The position numbers and the translations under genes were made by a program. Below, piece after piece: positions 39,027-51,701 of a stretch of DNA of 64,000 nucleotides; position 1 is the stretch's first letter; every line of letters starts with the position of its first letter. Under the pieces are notes generated by a model, which saw only the letters and a list, made by a program, of their open reading frames with translations, was not told where the DNA came from and ran no database searches. Location of the stretch: NCBI GenBank assembly GCA_963070105.1, contig OY718807.1, positions 8,347,983 through 8,411,982 on the forward strand, given 5' to 3'. Origin of the DNA: Litomosoides sigmodontis (Eukaryota; Nematoda; Chromadorea; Rhabditida; Onchocercidae).

Positions 39027-42000
39027 ATGTCGCCATCGACTGTAGAGGGAGCAGGTGATGCCAGTTTAGCGCAGAATTTGCTGTATCAGCTTGAGAAGCA
39101 TGACCAGATCGACACATTGGAATATGCTGCAGCTATCAAAGAGGATCATCAGAAAGTAGTGGGTGCAGTGAAAAGTTTAGAAGCAGTTGAAGGGGTTCGT
39201 ATTATTTCAGCTTTATTTCTGACTTTGTTCTTTTGTCAAATTTCTCATCTTTTATACTTCGTAAATAAAATGACGAAACTTGTCATCACCGTGAACTATG
39301 ATACACCCATAGATCACCCCAAATTGCTTTTATGATTCTGTTTGTTTGTGTAGTTAGTGGAAACACAATATCGAATTTCAAAATCTTTCGAATTGACAAC
39401 TGAAGGAAAAGAAATGGTTGAAAATGGTTCTCATGAAGCGAAAGTTTTCCGATTTGTTGGGCCAAATGGGATTGACCAGGCTGAATTAATGGTATTACTT
39501 CGTTAAATAATTCTTTAATTCCACAAGATCAATTAAACAACATTCTATGGCATTAAACGAGTGATTTTTTTAATCTGTTTATATTCAGAAAAATAATATT
39601 ATGCTTTATAAATCACTTTGCTAACAGAAACTGCCATTCGGTAAAGTGGGGATAAGTAAAGCAATAGCATCGGGATGGATTGTGATTGATAAAACTGTTG
39701 GAACAGTACGTCTAACGCGAAAGGTCGAAACGATTAATGACAAAGTACAAAACGAACTCAAGATGATCTTGGTAGGGAATGTACAGAAGTTAGATGTGAA
39801 AACTGTAAACGAATTGAAGAAGAGGAAACTGATAACGGAAATGTAGGTTCTTCAACTGGTATTACTAACAATATTTTTTGTGTTAACCGACTATCATTTA
39901 TGTGGATTAAGTTCTCTCTAATTTTTGGATTACTTAGTTATAAGAAAGATCAAAAGGGAAAGGAATAAATAGCTTCCAGTGTACTACATCAAAAATATTA
40001 AATCAGTTGTAGAACAATGTTTCAGATGTTATATACACAGCTATATTGCTATTTTTATGGTACGTAAAATCATTGGCTAACTTTTCAGCAGCATTAAAAG
40101 TTATTTGGTCAAAAAAGGTCCAACATTTTCAACGACTTTAAGTAAACCCGAAGTTGACCTTACGGCAGATATGATTAACAAGTGAGTAAAGCTTTGGTAA
40201 TTAAATATTTGTACTAATTTTTTAAATAACAGCTTAATTACTAATAACGAAATGATTGTTACAGCAGATAATAAAATTGATATACATAAAAGTTTGAGAA
40301 GTCGTATTTATTTATAGCAATTCGTGGAGAAAGAAGCTATTTAAGAAGTATAACTTTGACGCCTTAGGCGTGACGCCTACAGGGGGCCATTTGCATCCGC
40401 TTATGAAAGTGAGAAACGAATTTAGGCAAATTTTTTTCCAAATGGGATTTGCTGAAATGCCAACTAACAGGTGAGATGTTTTAACAGTTTTTTCCCACCG
40501 TTTTTTCTCATTTGGGTTTGATGGCCTGCCCTGATGTTGCATTGACAGAAGATTTTCTGTACATACACAATGATAACTTATTTACTAATTTTGAGGTACG
40601 TAGAATCTTCCTTCTGGAATTTCGACGTTCTCTTTCAACCACAGCAACATCCAGCACGTGATGCTCACGACACTTTTTTTGTATCAGATCCAGAAAGAAG
40701 TTATGATTTTCCTGAAGATTACTTACAACGAGTTAAAAAAGTTCATTCTGAAGGTGGATATGGTTCAAGAGGGTAGGTTTTTATTGTAAATTTCCTTAGC
40801 AATTAATGAAATGCATTGCTGGTAGCGATTTGAGAAGTTAAAGGTCGGGAATTTGTAAGAGCAGTGACGAGTGTTTGATATAAAAATGACAAAATTTGAA
40901 TAATGAAAATAATGAAAATAAAAATAACGAAATCTGAAGCAATATTGTCATTTTACTGAATTGATTCAGATTTTAAATTTCACAACTTTATCTGAGCAGA
41001 TGGAGCAAAATAATTTATTTATTCAGAGAATAACGGAATATTTTTTGCTTCGTTTCAGTTACAACTATGACTGGAAATTAGAGGAGGCTCAAAAAAATGT
41101 TCTGCGGACACATACAACTGCAGTCAGTGCTCATCAGTTATATAAACTTGCTAAAGAGGTCTTTATTTCTGCATGCATTTTATCAAACTACGACCGAACT
41201 GTAGACTTACAAAGTTACCGTAAAATGAATTTCATTTGGCTAGCGAGGTGAATTTGATGACCCGAAATCGGTGTGAATGTACTTTAACAAAATTTTTCAT
41301 CGCTTTTTAGTACACATACCTCTTTGATATGTTTTTGTCTAGGGATTCAAACCTACAAAAATGTTCAGCATCGACAGAGTTTTCCGAAATGAAACGTTGG
41401 ATGCGACACATTTAGCCGAATTCCATCAGGTTTGCGGACGCACAAATTTCTACTCTAGTATGCAAGGCTTCTTCAAAGTTTCTTGAAAAGAGCTATGCCT
41501 TTGATTGTTAATTATGTTTGCTGTTTTCATTGAACTCTTTGTTCGTAGGTCGAAGGTGTTGTTGCCGAAAGGAATTTAACACTTGCTCATGTTATGGGTC
41601 TTTTCACTGAATTTTTCCGCAAATGTGGTGAGCATCAATTCTAATGTTTTTTCGACTTCTCAATTCATGTTCATTTTATTATTCAAGTGAAAGAAAATTA
41701 TACAGCTACATTGGATTTGAGGAATGTCAGACTATGAAATTTTAGGTATTACAAATCTTCGTTTCAAACCTACCTATAATCCTTATACTGAACCGTCGAT
41801 GGAAATATTTGCCTTTCACCAAGGACTGCAAAAGTGGGTGGAAATTGGAAATTCGGGTATGTTTCGTCCTGAAATGTTGTTGCCTATGGGATTACCAGCT
41901 GATGTAAACGTCGCTGGCTATGGATTATCTCTAGAAAGGTTAGTTTTTTAATCGTTGCATAATTTGCATTTCATCGAACATTTATTTTGCTTATGTAAGT

Positions 42001-42172
42001 GAATTGCCGCTACATCTAATCGCTACTTACGCTATAATTGATTTTTCTAAAAGTGTTTTACAGGCCAACAATGATCCGCTATGGCATCGACAATATAAGA
42101 GATCTGTTTGGGCCGAAAGTAGATTTACGAATGATTTATGAAAATCCTATATGTTGCCTTGACAGAAATTGA
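39027..42172 (+). CDS. FARSA: Phenylalanine--tRNA ligase alpha subunit, cytosolic
   Basis: Eleven exons encode 503 aa (human about 508): 39027-39194, 39354-39491, 39628-39842, 40089-40181, 40318-40470, 40596-40772, 41059-41158, 41343-41429, 41549-41627, 41746-41938, 42064-42172. The N-terminal winged-helix DNA/tRNA-binding domains ([32 protein letters not shown]) are followed by the class II catalytic core: motif 1 region [36 protein letters not shown], motif 2 [20 protein letters not shown], and motif 3 [12 protein letters not shown]. It charges tRNA-Phe as an alpha2-beta2 enzyme with FARSB in the cytoplasm. The ATG is 7 bases after an acceptor-like TTCTTAG, so I chose this start over an in-frame ATG at 39000, which lies before it. 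AATAAA begins directly after the stop codon (42173-42178). It is downstream of a small gene in a putative operon. Confidence 0.97.
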
Positions 42173-42178
42173 AATAAA
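42173..42178 (+). terminator. Poly(A) signal candidate for FARSA
   Basis: AATAAA abuts the TGA stop codon, implying a 3'UTR of perhaps 15-25 bases. Confidence 0.5.
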
Positions 42179-43381
42179 TTAATGTTTATTTTAGAAGTAA
42201 CAATAATTGAATGTCATATATTATTGGTTGTGTTTTTGAAGCAGATGGTGAATAGTTTTATATGCGGAATATTAGGTCATATCTCAGATCTCCAAATTGC
42301 AATATTGGTTGTTACGGGGGTGTATGAGGGGCACAGAAAAAGGCAGGAATACTGAACTTTAAATTTTCAATTCCCCATCTGGTTTCTTTTTGCTTTCATG
42401 TTGTTACTAGTAAAATTCTGCAATAATGGTGTGCTGCTATATTTTAAGGTTTATAATCCCCTAACATAATCATTTAGAAGATTATTTTTGTTCGCATGAT
42501 TTTTTTTTCTATAATTGCTAAATTTAAATTCTTTATAACGAAATCTCATTTTTCAGTGAAATAATTAACAACAAATGGTAAAAGTTGAGTAACTAGAGCT
42601 ACATCTGCAATTGGTGTAAGTTCGTCATTCGGTTATATCAAAATTATGATGGTTATCCACTTGTACGTGTCTAGAATTTACGAAATTCCTTGAAGTTTTT
42701 GGTCAGGCTTATAGCGACATATATTCGAAGTAAAAGGAACTTGTGGGGATGAGTGTGAAAGTTCTGGATGAAGCTTTTTTCTAATAGTCTACTATGGATA
42801 TTTTAAGATAGAAATAACTCTCGACGGTTTCATTCTCGATGATTTGAATGAAAAATTACGAGGAAGGTTGGTAGTTAGAGCGATTAAGTAGGAATTCATC
42901 TGTCGGAGGAGTTTTTGCTGGTTATTCTGTGAATTCTATTCATTTTTGAATTTCCATTTTAATGTCTTCAAGCTTTATCGTTTCTATATTCCTGTTTTAA
43001 GGCAGACGTGTTGCTTAGTGTTAGCCGTTAACGTCGTGCACTTGGGTTTTGACTTTCCTGATTAAGAATTGCTTAAGGAAAGAACAGTAATACGGTAAGT
43101 TGCTTCAAATTAAAAAAATACTGCTGTCTAGTGTTTGTACATTTAAACTTTTTACTCTTGAATTTTGTCTTGAAGAGTTATCAGTAGTGATATTGGTAGC
43201 AAGACTAAAGATGTTTGTAACCTGTATGTGAATTGAATTTTCTTTTCATTTCATTTGGATTGAATTTCAGAACATTTAAATGAGTTTTGGGGAGTAATTT
43301 TAAGGGAAAACATTTTTAAATTCTGCAAATATTTTCAGTCACTGTCATCTCTGTAGTTCTTGAGGAAGCAAATTTCAGGGT
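42179..43381. other. Intergenic between FARSA and PARL
   Basis: About 1.2 kb, same orientation on both sides, no supported exon. An AAATTTCAG ends 3 bases before the PARL start, consistent with trans-splicing. The spacing is long for an operon but does not exclude one. Confidence 0.5.
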
Positions 43382-45493
43382 ATGTTGAGTGTCCTTATGA
43401 AATGGACATGTGAGTTCACCGGAAAATCTTCAAGGTTGGTGCTTTTTCAACCAGTAAGAAATCGTTTCGGATTAAACAGGAAGGAGAAATATCGGCGACG
43501 TATCGATGAACTGAAAGAAAGAATAAAAGAACCGAAACAAAAATTACCATATCAGGAAGATGTGATTCCGCTCCGTCCGTCGAGAGATTTATGGAAAGCA
43601 TTGGGATTTACTGTTGGGGTATGTCAAATTTGTCAAATTTTCTGCCTGTAAATTTCCTTTGCTATATTTTTATTGGATTTTAATTATGAGACGTGGAGGC
43701 TGTAATGGATGACTATTAAAGTATCCTCGAATACGCGAGCGCTGTAAATTAAAATGTCGTTTTCGTGCTCTGCAAATATAGTATTGTAAGTAGTTTTCAA
43801 GCTACGATTTATTTACTCTTAATCTTTCCGCTGTTTAGATTGGAGCTGCATCATTTGCGGTGGCTGCAGTTTGTGATCTTAAAAGATCCAATAACAGGTG
43901 CGTATTAATTTTTTCTTTTGCTCTTTTGTGTATATGTAGAAAAAATTTGATCTGTATTCAGTAAAATAGGTTAGTTTCAAGTATTTCCATAATCTTCACG
44001 ACATATCTTTAAGGTGGCGTGAAATCTATGAGACAGTTAATATGAGATATAATGAAACAAGAAATCATTTCTCCAAATATCGTCGACTTCGAGATGGTGT
44101 GAAATGCACTCTTATGCTCATTGGTCTAAATTTGATGGTGATGCTGATGTGGAGAATCAAACCTTGGCAGCTGTTTATGTGGAGATGGTTCACAAATAGT
44201 TTTGCTTCAAGTTAGTTTACATGTATTTTCGCAGTAACATAAAATTTTAGGGCTTGGGTGATTTTGCTACTGATGCTTGTTTGAACCCATTTATTTTTTT
44301 TTGCAATTTTATGAATTATACTCTTATCAAGATTTGTAAATTTTACTTCGTTTCTCGCGCCACACAGTAGCTCTAAACTTGGACCCTTAGCCTTGAATAC
44401 AAATTCATTCTACTGGCACTTTATGATTTATATTATGCTCTAACGCGTTTGACAGATCTAATATTATAGAAGCATTGTGTCTTCCAATGGTTTTGAGTGC
44501 TTTCTCGCACGCAAACATGCTTCATCTTGTGTTGAATATGTACGTACTGAACACATTTGCCCCTATTTCCATCGACTCGTTTCTTGGAATTGAACAGGTT
44601 TGAGAAATTTAAAGTGGCCTTCGTTTTGTACTTGTCTTATGACACTGAATCATAATTTCCTTTCTGCTTATAATGGATGAAAATCTGATATTTCTCTGAA
44701 CATATTTACGCTTACAGTTTTGGGCATTCTACATAACAGCCGCTGCGGTATCCTCTCTAGCCGGAATAACACATAAATGCGTGATGAAGACAAATCGACG
44801 AGCTCTTGGAGCCGTTAGTTCTTCTGCTTATATCATTTCTGAGATATTTCTTCGAGATTAAAATCACGACTGGCATTAACTCGTCATTAAACTGAAATAA
44901 ATTGACGCTTCGCAATTTTGCAGAGTGGTGCAATAATGGCGCTATTGGTGTACACATGCATGAAACTGCCAGAAGCAAGATTAAAGATCATTTTTGTGCC
45001 ACATTTTGATTTCTCGGCAAAATCAGCTGTGATAGGAATGATTACTTTTGACTTCATTTGTTTGCTTCTCGGCTTCAAACTGTTCGATCATGCAGCACAT
45101 TTAGGAGGATCGCTGTTTGGATTGTATGTTTACACTATATGAACTTCTTCCAGTAGTAACCAAGTTCTTATGATGACACAACTCATGAATTTTGGGAACG
45201 ATAATGTATATTATATATAACATTTTTATCGTTCGAAGAAAGAGGGCTTGTTATCGTGTATTGTTTTGTTTTAAGTATTACCAGAAGCACTGCTCATGTT
45301 ATCTCAGGATAGAAGTTATATTTTTGAAATCTATTTCTAAGAATGTTCCAGATTCTATGGAGTGTATGGCCAGCATCTTATCTGGAGGAAATATTGCAAC
45401 GAGGTCCTTAAATTATGCGGCCTAAGTGCAGAAAAAAGGCAAAATGTAGAGCGAGCACGACGAAGTCGAAGTCCTCCCCCTCGTCACTATTGA
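43382..45493 (+). CDS. PARL: Mitochondrial rhomboid intramembrane protease (PARL type)
   Basis: Seven exons (43382-43618, 43839-43897, 44014-44210, 44470-44597, 44718-44813, 44924-45123, 45352-45493) encode 352 aa. The N-terminus is basic and free of acidic residues at first (a plausible mitochondrial targeting signal), followed by a PARL-style extra membrane helix before the six-helix rhomboid core. Landmarks are HANMLHLVLNMYVLNTFAP, the catalytic serine in RALGASGAIM (Ser about 240), IPE-like KLPEARLKIIFVPHF, and the catalytic histidine in FDHAAHLGG (His about 298). Both catalytic residues are present. In the known family it sits in the mitochondrial inner membrane and cleaves PINK1, PGAM5 and related proteins. 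The C-terminal tail is Arg/Ser-rich (ARRSRSPPPRHY), which is unusual for PARL. Candidate AATAAA at 46150-46155. Confidence 0.95.
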
Positions 45494-46332
45494 CTTTGTT
45501 TCTGATTTACTTCGGTCCTTATTTCGTCTATGTGATTCAATGAATGCTTAAAACGGAATTTCGGGACATTTCTAGCTCATCCATTTGCTCTTCCTCTATA
45601 TGGAAGATAAATGAGGAGGGATGGAGCGTTTTTTGCTCCTATATAGAGTTGTATAAAAAAAGAAACGAACTCACATGTGTGTTTTGGCAGAGAAGTTTTC
45701 AGGATGCCTTTCATTTGGATCATGATAGTTTGGTGACTAAAACAGTGGACTGGAATTTGTCTTAAATTGCAGGAAATTTAAACTCACATTTCTCACTCGA
45801 TTGTTTGTTTCCTCAGAGTCTTTTACTTCTTTATGAGGATATCCGGACTCAGTTTATTTAAAGTTCTCGATCTTATCTCTTTCAATTGGGGAGTTTATAA
45901 CTTCACTTGATATACGGAGGTAGGGTATACAGGGGAAGCATTTCTGTTCTGCACTGAGCTATTCCAAATGACAATACTGCCATCACAGCTTAATTTTTAG
46001 TCGTAGTAATAACAATCACTTAAAACCATTCACCTGTCTTCATTGAAAAAATTTTCAGTCTTCAATGAAATTACACGCAGCAACTAAATCCAGTTCGCAG
46101 TATTGTTTGTTGTGTAAATGATTGTACATTACATACCTTAATTTGCTGAAATAAAGCATCCAAAAAGTAAATGAATTTTCGAATCACTCTTCCCGATGGG
46201 TACTCCACATATTACTCGTACGCGTCCAGAATTTCCAAATAGCGATGTATATTTGCTGCAACACAGCCGCTTTTTTCAAATCAGCAGTAATTGGTGAAGT
46301 TCATATTCGTACTGTAATAAATGCTAGGTATT
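45494..46332. other. Tail-to-tail spacer between PARL and the RAMAC-like gene
   Basis: No supported gene. The small plus frame 45544-45765 lacks an identifiable start context or homology. AATAAA on the plus strand at 46150-46155 may serve PARL. Confidence 0.5.
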
Positions 46333-47156
46333 CTAAGTTTTCTTCGCTAGCATCATTTTCTTCGGATTCGTCCTGCCCGGATAGAAAACACTTGTGGTTG
46401 GATAATGCCTCTTCCTCGATTCCTGTGTAAGATAAGGATATTTCGAATTCTCTCGTCTGTTACGCCATTCTGAGCCAATATTTTGCCTTTTCTCTTCTCT
46501 CCAGGACTGATGACGACCGCTGAAAATTATGCTTGGAGATGCAGTTTTCCTTTCTGCAGGCCATCGAGACTTCCAAGTGTCAGAACTTTCAATTTTAGAC
46601 TGAATGCACTTCCTAAGGACCTTTTCATTATTACAAGGCGCTATAATAAATATTAAATTATACATTCAGTAAAAGCATACACGTAATCGAAATTCCTTTT
46701 CGGTGTTTCGCTCCATGGATAAACAACAATTGGATCAGGAAAGCCATTTCCGACTTCTGCGTACAGCTTGTTAGCCTGTAAATCTTAATATTAGCTATTA
46801 TTTTAACAACTCTTGTATTCTATGAACGAATCAGCTTACCATTGTATAACGATCAGCGAACAATTCATTTAGCTCGTTTTCCGTCCTTCGATCGACAAAA
46901 TCAGTTAGATCAGGAAAATCAAATGACCCTGCAAAACAATCGCTTGAAAGAAACGCAAAATTGGAAAATAAGAAGTGTCAATTCTTACAGTATAAAATCT
47001 ACCATCCTCTAACAAATCAATTTCTATTAAATTTCACATACTTGCATTAGTATTGCCTAAACTTTGGGCAGGTGGGCATATCTGTACATTGTGTGTATCA
47101 GAACCACTGTTCGACCCCGAAGCAGTTGTAACTACTGCTCTCGCTGGATCGTCCAT
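46333..47156 (-). CDS. Possible RAMAC-like (RNMT-activating) RNA-binding protein; 3' exon unresolved
   Basis: Three exons are clear in phase: 47042-47156, 46840-46928, 46683-46775. They encode MDDPARAVVTTASGSNSG, then LTDFVDRRTENELNELFADR and FPDPIVVYPWSETPKRN. A fourth open segment (46333-46640) encodes an Arg/Trp/Tyr-rich tail (QSWREEKRQNIGSEWRNRRE; YPYLTQESRKRHYPTT). The pattern of an ELFADRYT-like helix, a PDPIV-x-x-W motif and an Arg/Asn/Trp-rich tail resembles RAMAC, the small activator of mRNA cap guanine-N7 methyltransferase. This is a weak match from memory. The intron joining exons 3 and 4 does not keep the tail's frame with the visible GT (TAC|GTGTAT) and AG (TTATAG|CG), so either a splice site or the frame is misread. 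MED4 lies upstream on the same strand. Confidence 0.5.
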
Positions 47157-47823
47157 GTGTTATAGTTTGAATTCATGAAAAATTTCAATAACATGACAGG
47201 CTTGATCAATTATTTTGATTAAAAAGAATCGTGCTAAATTAATAACTTCCGTAATTAATATGTAAAGATTGTTCAATGCAGAAACAATCCACTTTTATTA
47301 TTAGGGAGGATTGGCTAACCAAAACAACACAATCCAGAACAGCGGATCTAGAGTTTTTTTTTTCAGTAAAATATGAAACACAACATAACAACAGTATAAC
47401 CACAAGAAAAAAGTAGCAGTAAGAAATGAGGGAACACTGTTAACAATATCATTACCTAACGCTTTAAACAAGAACAAAGTTCACGTTAAATCACTAGAAC
47501 TTTAAAACAACAGTAAAGCTGGCAATACGGGGTAGTTTTCTTTTCACTTACCTACATTGTAATCTGAAAGGATCTGTAAACAACATTCAGGTTTATAATC
47601 CATAAAAGATGGCAAATGGGCCCTAGAATAGATGAACAAAACATTTCCTACCAGTCATGTTTAAATAATATAAATAATTCATATAAACAGCTTCGTACAA
47701 CACCGAAGAATTTCAGAAAAAAAATTACTTCAGACAAAACATTTTTATAATGTTTACAGCTTGACAATACCATAAACTTAAATTTGAATTACATAAGACA
47801 TAAAAAACTATTTTCACAGAAAA
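47157..47823. other. Intercistronic stretch between MED4 and the RAMAC-like gene
   Basis: 667 bases, both genes on the minus strand. No coding segment recognised; it includes the MED4 3'UTR. Confidence 0.5.
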
Positions 47824-49608
47824 CTAAGATGGACTGCCCTCATCGCTACTTGAACTGCTGCTTGAGTCAGAACTCATCTGCTCAACATTTGTTACCGGTG
47901 GTGGAAGCCCTCCTCTGAAAGAACTTTGATAAGACGTCGAAGGGCTAGCCAAATGCGGACTACTTCCTGTCAGAGATGGACGCCGCTGTAAAAGACTTGA
48001 ACCCGGTGCGGTGTTAACGCGTGGTGATATGATACTACCGCGGCCGGTTGCACTTCTACCTCGAGGTGATGAAGATGCTTGCTGGACGAATGTGCCACGT
48101 GGACTCCACGACCTGAAATGAAACGGCTTTTATTCCCAATCACTTAAAACTTGGAATGTAAAAATAAATGTAAGATTTAAGTTTATTGAACCCATACATT
48201 TCTAACCGAAATTCGAACACCTTCACTTTTCATTTTCAGATGAATGACACTTAATGCACGTATTTATTAATTCAATTATATATCATTTTCCTTGCCCATA
48301 GTGGAGGGAAAAATCTCGAATAAAAAATACCTCTGCTGCTGTTGCATAGCTGCTGAATATGATGTGATCGGTGAAGCACCTCGCCCGCTACCACGTAATA
48401 TTCCACCAGTACTTGCAGTAGGTTGACGAAGCAAAGATAATGCTGGAGGAGCTGTTTGTACTATTACACGTGGCGCTGCCAATGCCGATAAACGTAATTC
48501 TGCCTGCAAACCTCTTAATTTGATTTCAAACTGTAGTTTCAGCAGGAATAAAAACAAAACTATCTTAACAGTAAAGAAAAGTGGAAAAACATATGGATTG
48601 GCTAATAAAAATACATGAATATTTTTTATTTACTATTTTTATATGAATACAGGCTTTTTTTGTTCCCACTGTTGGTAGTGAAGACATGTGAATTTTCAAA
48701 CCTCGGTAGGATATGGACGAGATGAATCGCCTAGTTGCCAACCAAGTGGCGCTGCAACGGCATATGTTCTACTGATCTGATTGGCGAAACGAATAACCGT
48801 TTCACTATTTACTCTGTTGGCTTCTGATTGACGCATTTCCTTCACCTTTTTGTCAGCCTAAAGCAATCATTTTGTAGAAGAAAATGTGCTTCAACTACGT
48901 AATAAAAGCTAGCGAAAACAAAATTATCTCTAATGGCTCCGTCCAGCTCACCACTTCAAACCTGAAACCCCTTGCACTCACTTCTAACTCTGAAGCTTAA
49001 TTTCGCTCACCCGAATAAAAAAAGGATGGGTACTCAGAAATGAAATAAACCAACTGTGTGCCGTACCTGAAAAACCATCTTGGTTATAAGCTTCTCTGCA
49101 GCCATCAATTGCTTCTGCAAATCTCCGAGAATTCTGTCTCGTGCTTCAACTTCTGCTTCCAATCGCCTGATCTCGCGTTCTCTTTCCTGATAAGCAGGCA
49201 CTTCGGCAAGTAGTTTTGTTAATTCTGCGTGTTTTTTACGAAACGACTCACAAAGAGATGTAAGTGATCCACAGCTTCGATCTCTGTCCAGAATAAATGC
49301 AACTATCTGCAGTAAAAGAACCGAATATTTGGTTTAATAAGATATTCATATTATATGAACATTTTTTCTCAAAAACTAAACCAATTATGCTATTTTATAA
49401 CTTCCTGCTCTTCCAACCTTATTCATCTGATGGCGCCTATTCGATCCAAACAAAATCTCAAAGCCTATCAACTCAACAGTAATAAACAATAGGCAATTTC
49501 CAACATCTGAAAACGTTGTAAAATCTAATTCCGTACCATTTTGATAGTGGCTTCCAGATCTTCCGTACCTTCTTGCAAACGCTCCTTCAAACTGCACCTA
49601 TCAGCCAT
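47824..49608 (-). CDS. MED4: Mediator complex subunit 4
   Basis: Five exons (49537-49608, 49067-49306, 48702-48857, 48331-48503, 47824-48112) join in phase and encode 309 aa (human 270). The core matches MED4: ILDRDRSCGSLTSLCESFRK, a coiled coil of charged heptads (EREREIRRLEAEVEARDRIL, LQKQLMAAEKLI), then ETVIRFANQISRTYAVAAP and LGWQLGDSSRPYPTEAELR, the conserved hook-like segment that precedes the tail. The C-terminal third is a Ser/Pro/Arg/Gln-rich low-complexity region ending in a serine run and an acidic end (SSSSDEGSPS), longer than in vertebrates. It belongs to the Mediator middle module, which links activators to RNA polymerase II in the nucleus. The next minus-strand gene starts 667 bases downstream. 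Confidence 0.94.
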
Positions 49609-51656
49609 TGCTCAATTCACAAACGATCTAAAAGACCAAGTCTTACAATTTTTTCAGAAAACCCGCCAAATTCCATCCAATTTGCTAACTGAAATAATTT
49701 GCGTTATTTCTTGAAGCACTCGTGAAATTGTATCGAGGTCATGATGAAACAACTACCGGATCAGTTATTCGTTCAACTTTCCTCTCTTACCATTTGCTAT
49801 CTTTATGCATCCTAGTATAAAATAAGCAAAATGACAAGAAACATTTGATAAAAGATTAAAGCGATCACTGTTTCGGAGCGAGAAGCGGATTTTTGGAATA
49901 TCCGAGGAATGATAACAATTTGTTATTTCTGTTTTTTTTCCAACTTATTTCCAATTTTATTTTTCTCTTTACCGCATAACGTGTTAGTTCCACAAGTTTG
50001 TGAGTTACTTATTCTAATCAAATTTTTATTCCACTCAAATCATACGTAAGGTACTACTATTTTGTTATCATTGTGACATTTCATTATTTGTTTTGATAAT
50101 AGTTTGTGAAGAAGTAATATAGGTCATTTTAGGAGTAAAATTTATTAGTAAAACTATTTGAAAATTTATTTTACTTGAGTAAATGTTTACTGTAAATTTT
50201 ACTTGTATTTCGTCTTAACTTTTCATTTTTGGGTTTTTTTTTCTCCTTGTAATATAAGGAGATGATTATAGCAACTCATAAAAAAATACCATATACTTGC
50301 AATGTATTTGCTACAGTATCATTCATTTTAACTTCTCACTACCGTATCTATTGTAAGATTTAAATGAATTGGAGCCTGGCACTAGATGTTACCGTGTCAA
50401 ATTAGATAATCTAGCATTGGACAATAACATGTCATTCACTGTCAATCATTTGTTGTGAATAGTTTGAGGGAAAAAAAAACAGGTGCAAATTCCTTTCAAT
50501 AATCTCCAATGTTGTTTACCTCTCACAGTCATTGTTTACAAATATGTAGAAAAAAAAGGACGAAACATTCACTCAGGCTTTTCATTCGATCCATCACAGT
50601 TCAATGAAATGAACTGTACTCAGTGTATTATCAGTTATTCGAATGTTCTAAAATTATTCATTGTGAAATTGTTGAAATAAATAAATTCATTAGGAAATTT
50701 CGTTTTTCTTTTGGATTATGAAATTTTTTTAATCAATAATTTTTTTCGTTTGTAGAAAAGAAATAAAAGAAGAAAAGAAATAGCTGAAGAGTGCAATTTG
50801 TGATTTTTAGAAGTACAATAGCAATGCATTTTTCACTGGAAAAGATATGAGAATGCAAAAAATTTTTTTGGTATTTTGCTAAATGTAAATAAGCAGGGAA
50901 ATGCATAAAAATTGCACTCGAAAATTTTAGCACTAATTTTTTTTAAGTGAAAAAATTTGATTAATTCATAGCACATAAATGAAGAGCTAATGAGCTTTAC
51001 ACTTTAATTTTCGCTAAATTTTGAAGCCGTGATATTTTAGCTTAATTTGCTCATTTGGCTATGTTTAGACGCTCGAAGTGCAGAAATAGCGTTCGATAAT
51101 AATTGAGGAAGGTAATCTTTGACCTTTAACAGGAATTATGCAAATATGTGCAAATATGAAGAAGCTTCTGAAATTAGCTAGTAATAACAAAGATACTTAT
51201 TTAATTATTGTATTTCCAATTTGTCTCCGTCTTTCCCTCTCTCTCCCTCTCTCCCTTTCTCTTAGTTACTCTTTTCTTTTTGTGTTTTTTTCGAGCGAAA
51301 AGTATTTTCTGAGGAAAATTTTTCGTCTTCCTCCTAAATTTTTATAAAGTTATGAGTATTTCTCGGGTAATTGCAATTTCAAAATTGATAAATCCAGACA
51401 TTGTGTTGGCGTAGCTCATAGTTTGCAAATTTATATTGACAGTCATTATTAAATTATTTTTGTTTGAATCATTAATATTTAAATTGGCCACGTTTTGATG
51501 AAATTTAATAATTATTATTAGCTAAATATGAGCTAATGTGGACCGCTGTTCGTAAAGTAAAGATAAAAATTTGTTACAAAAATTTTAAGCATGAAAAGAG
51601 TGCTCAAAATTCACCTCTAAAACACACCTATGTATATGTGTGTGCGTGCATGCGTG

Positions 51657-51701
<45 letters not shown>

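Noticed and set aside
44757..45078. Minus frames over PARL
   Set aside because: Antisense shadows of conserved PARL exons 5 and 6.
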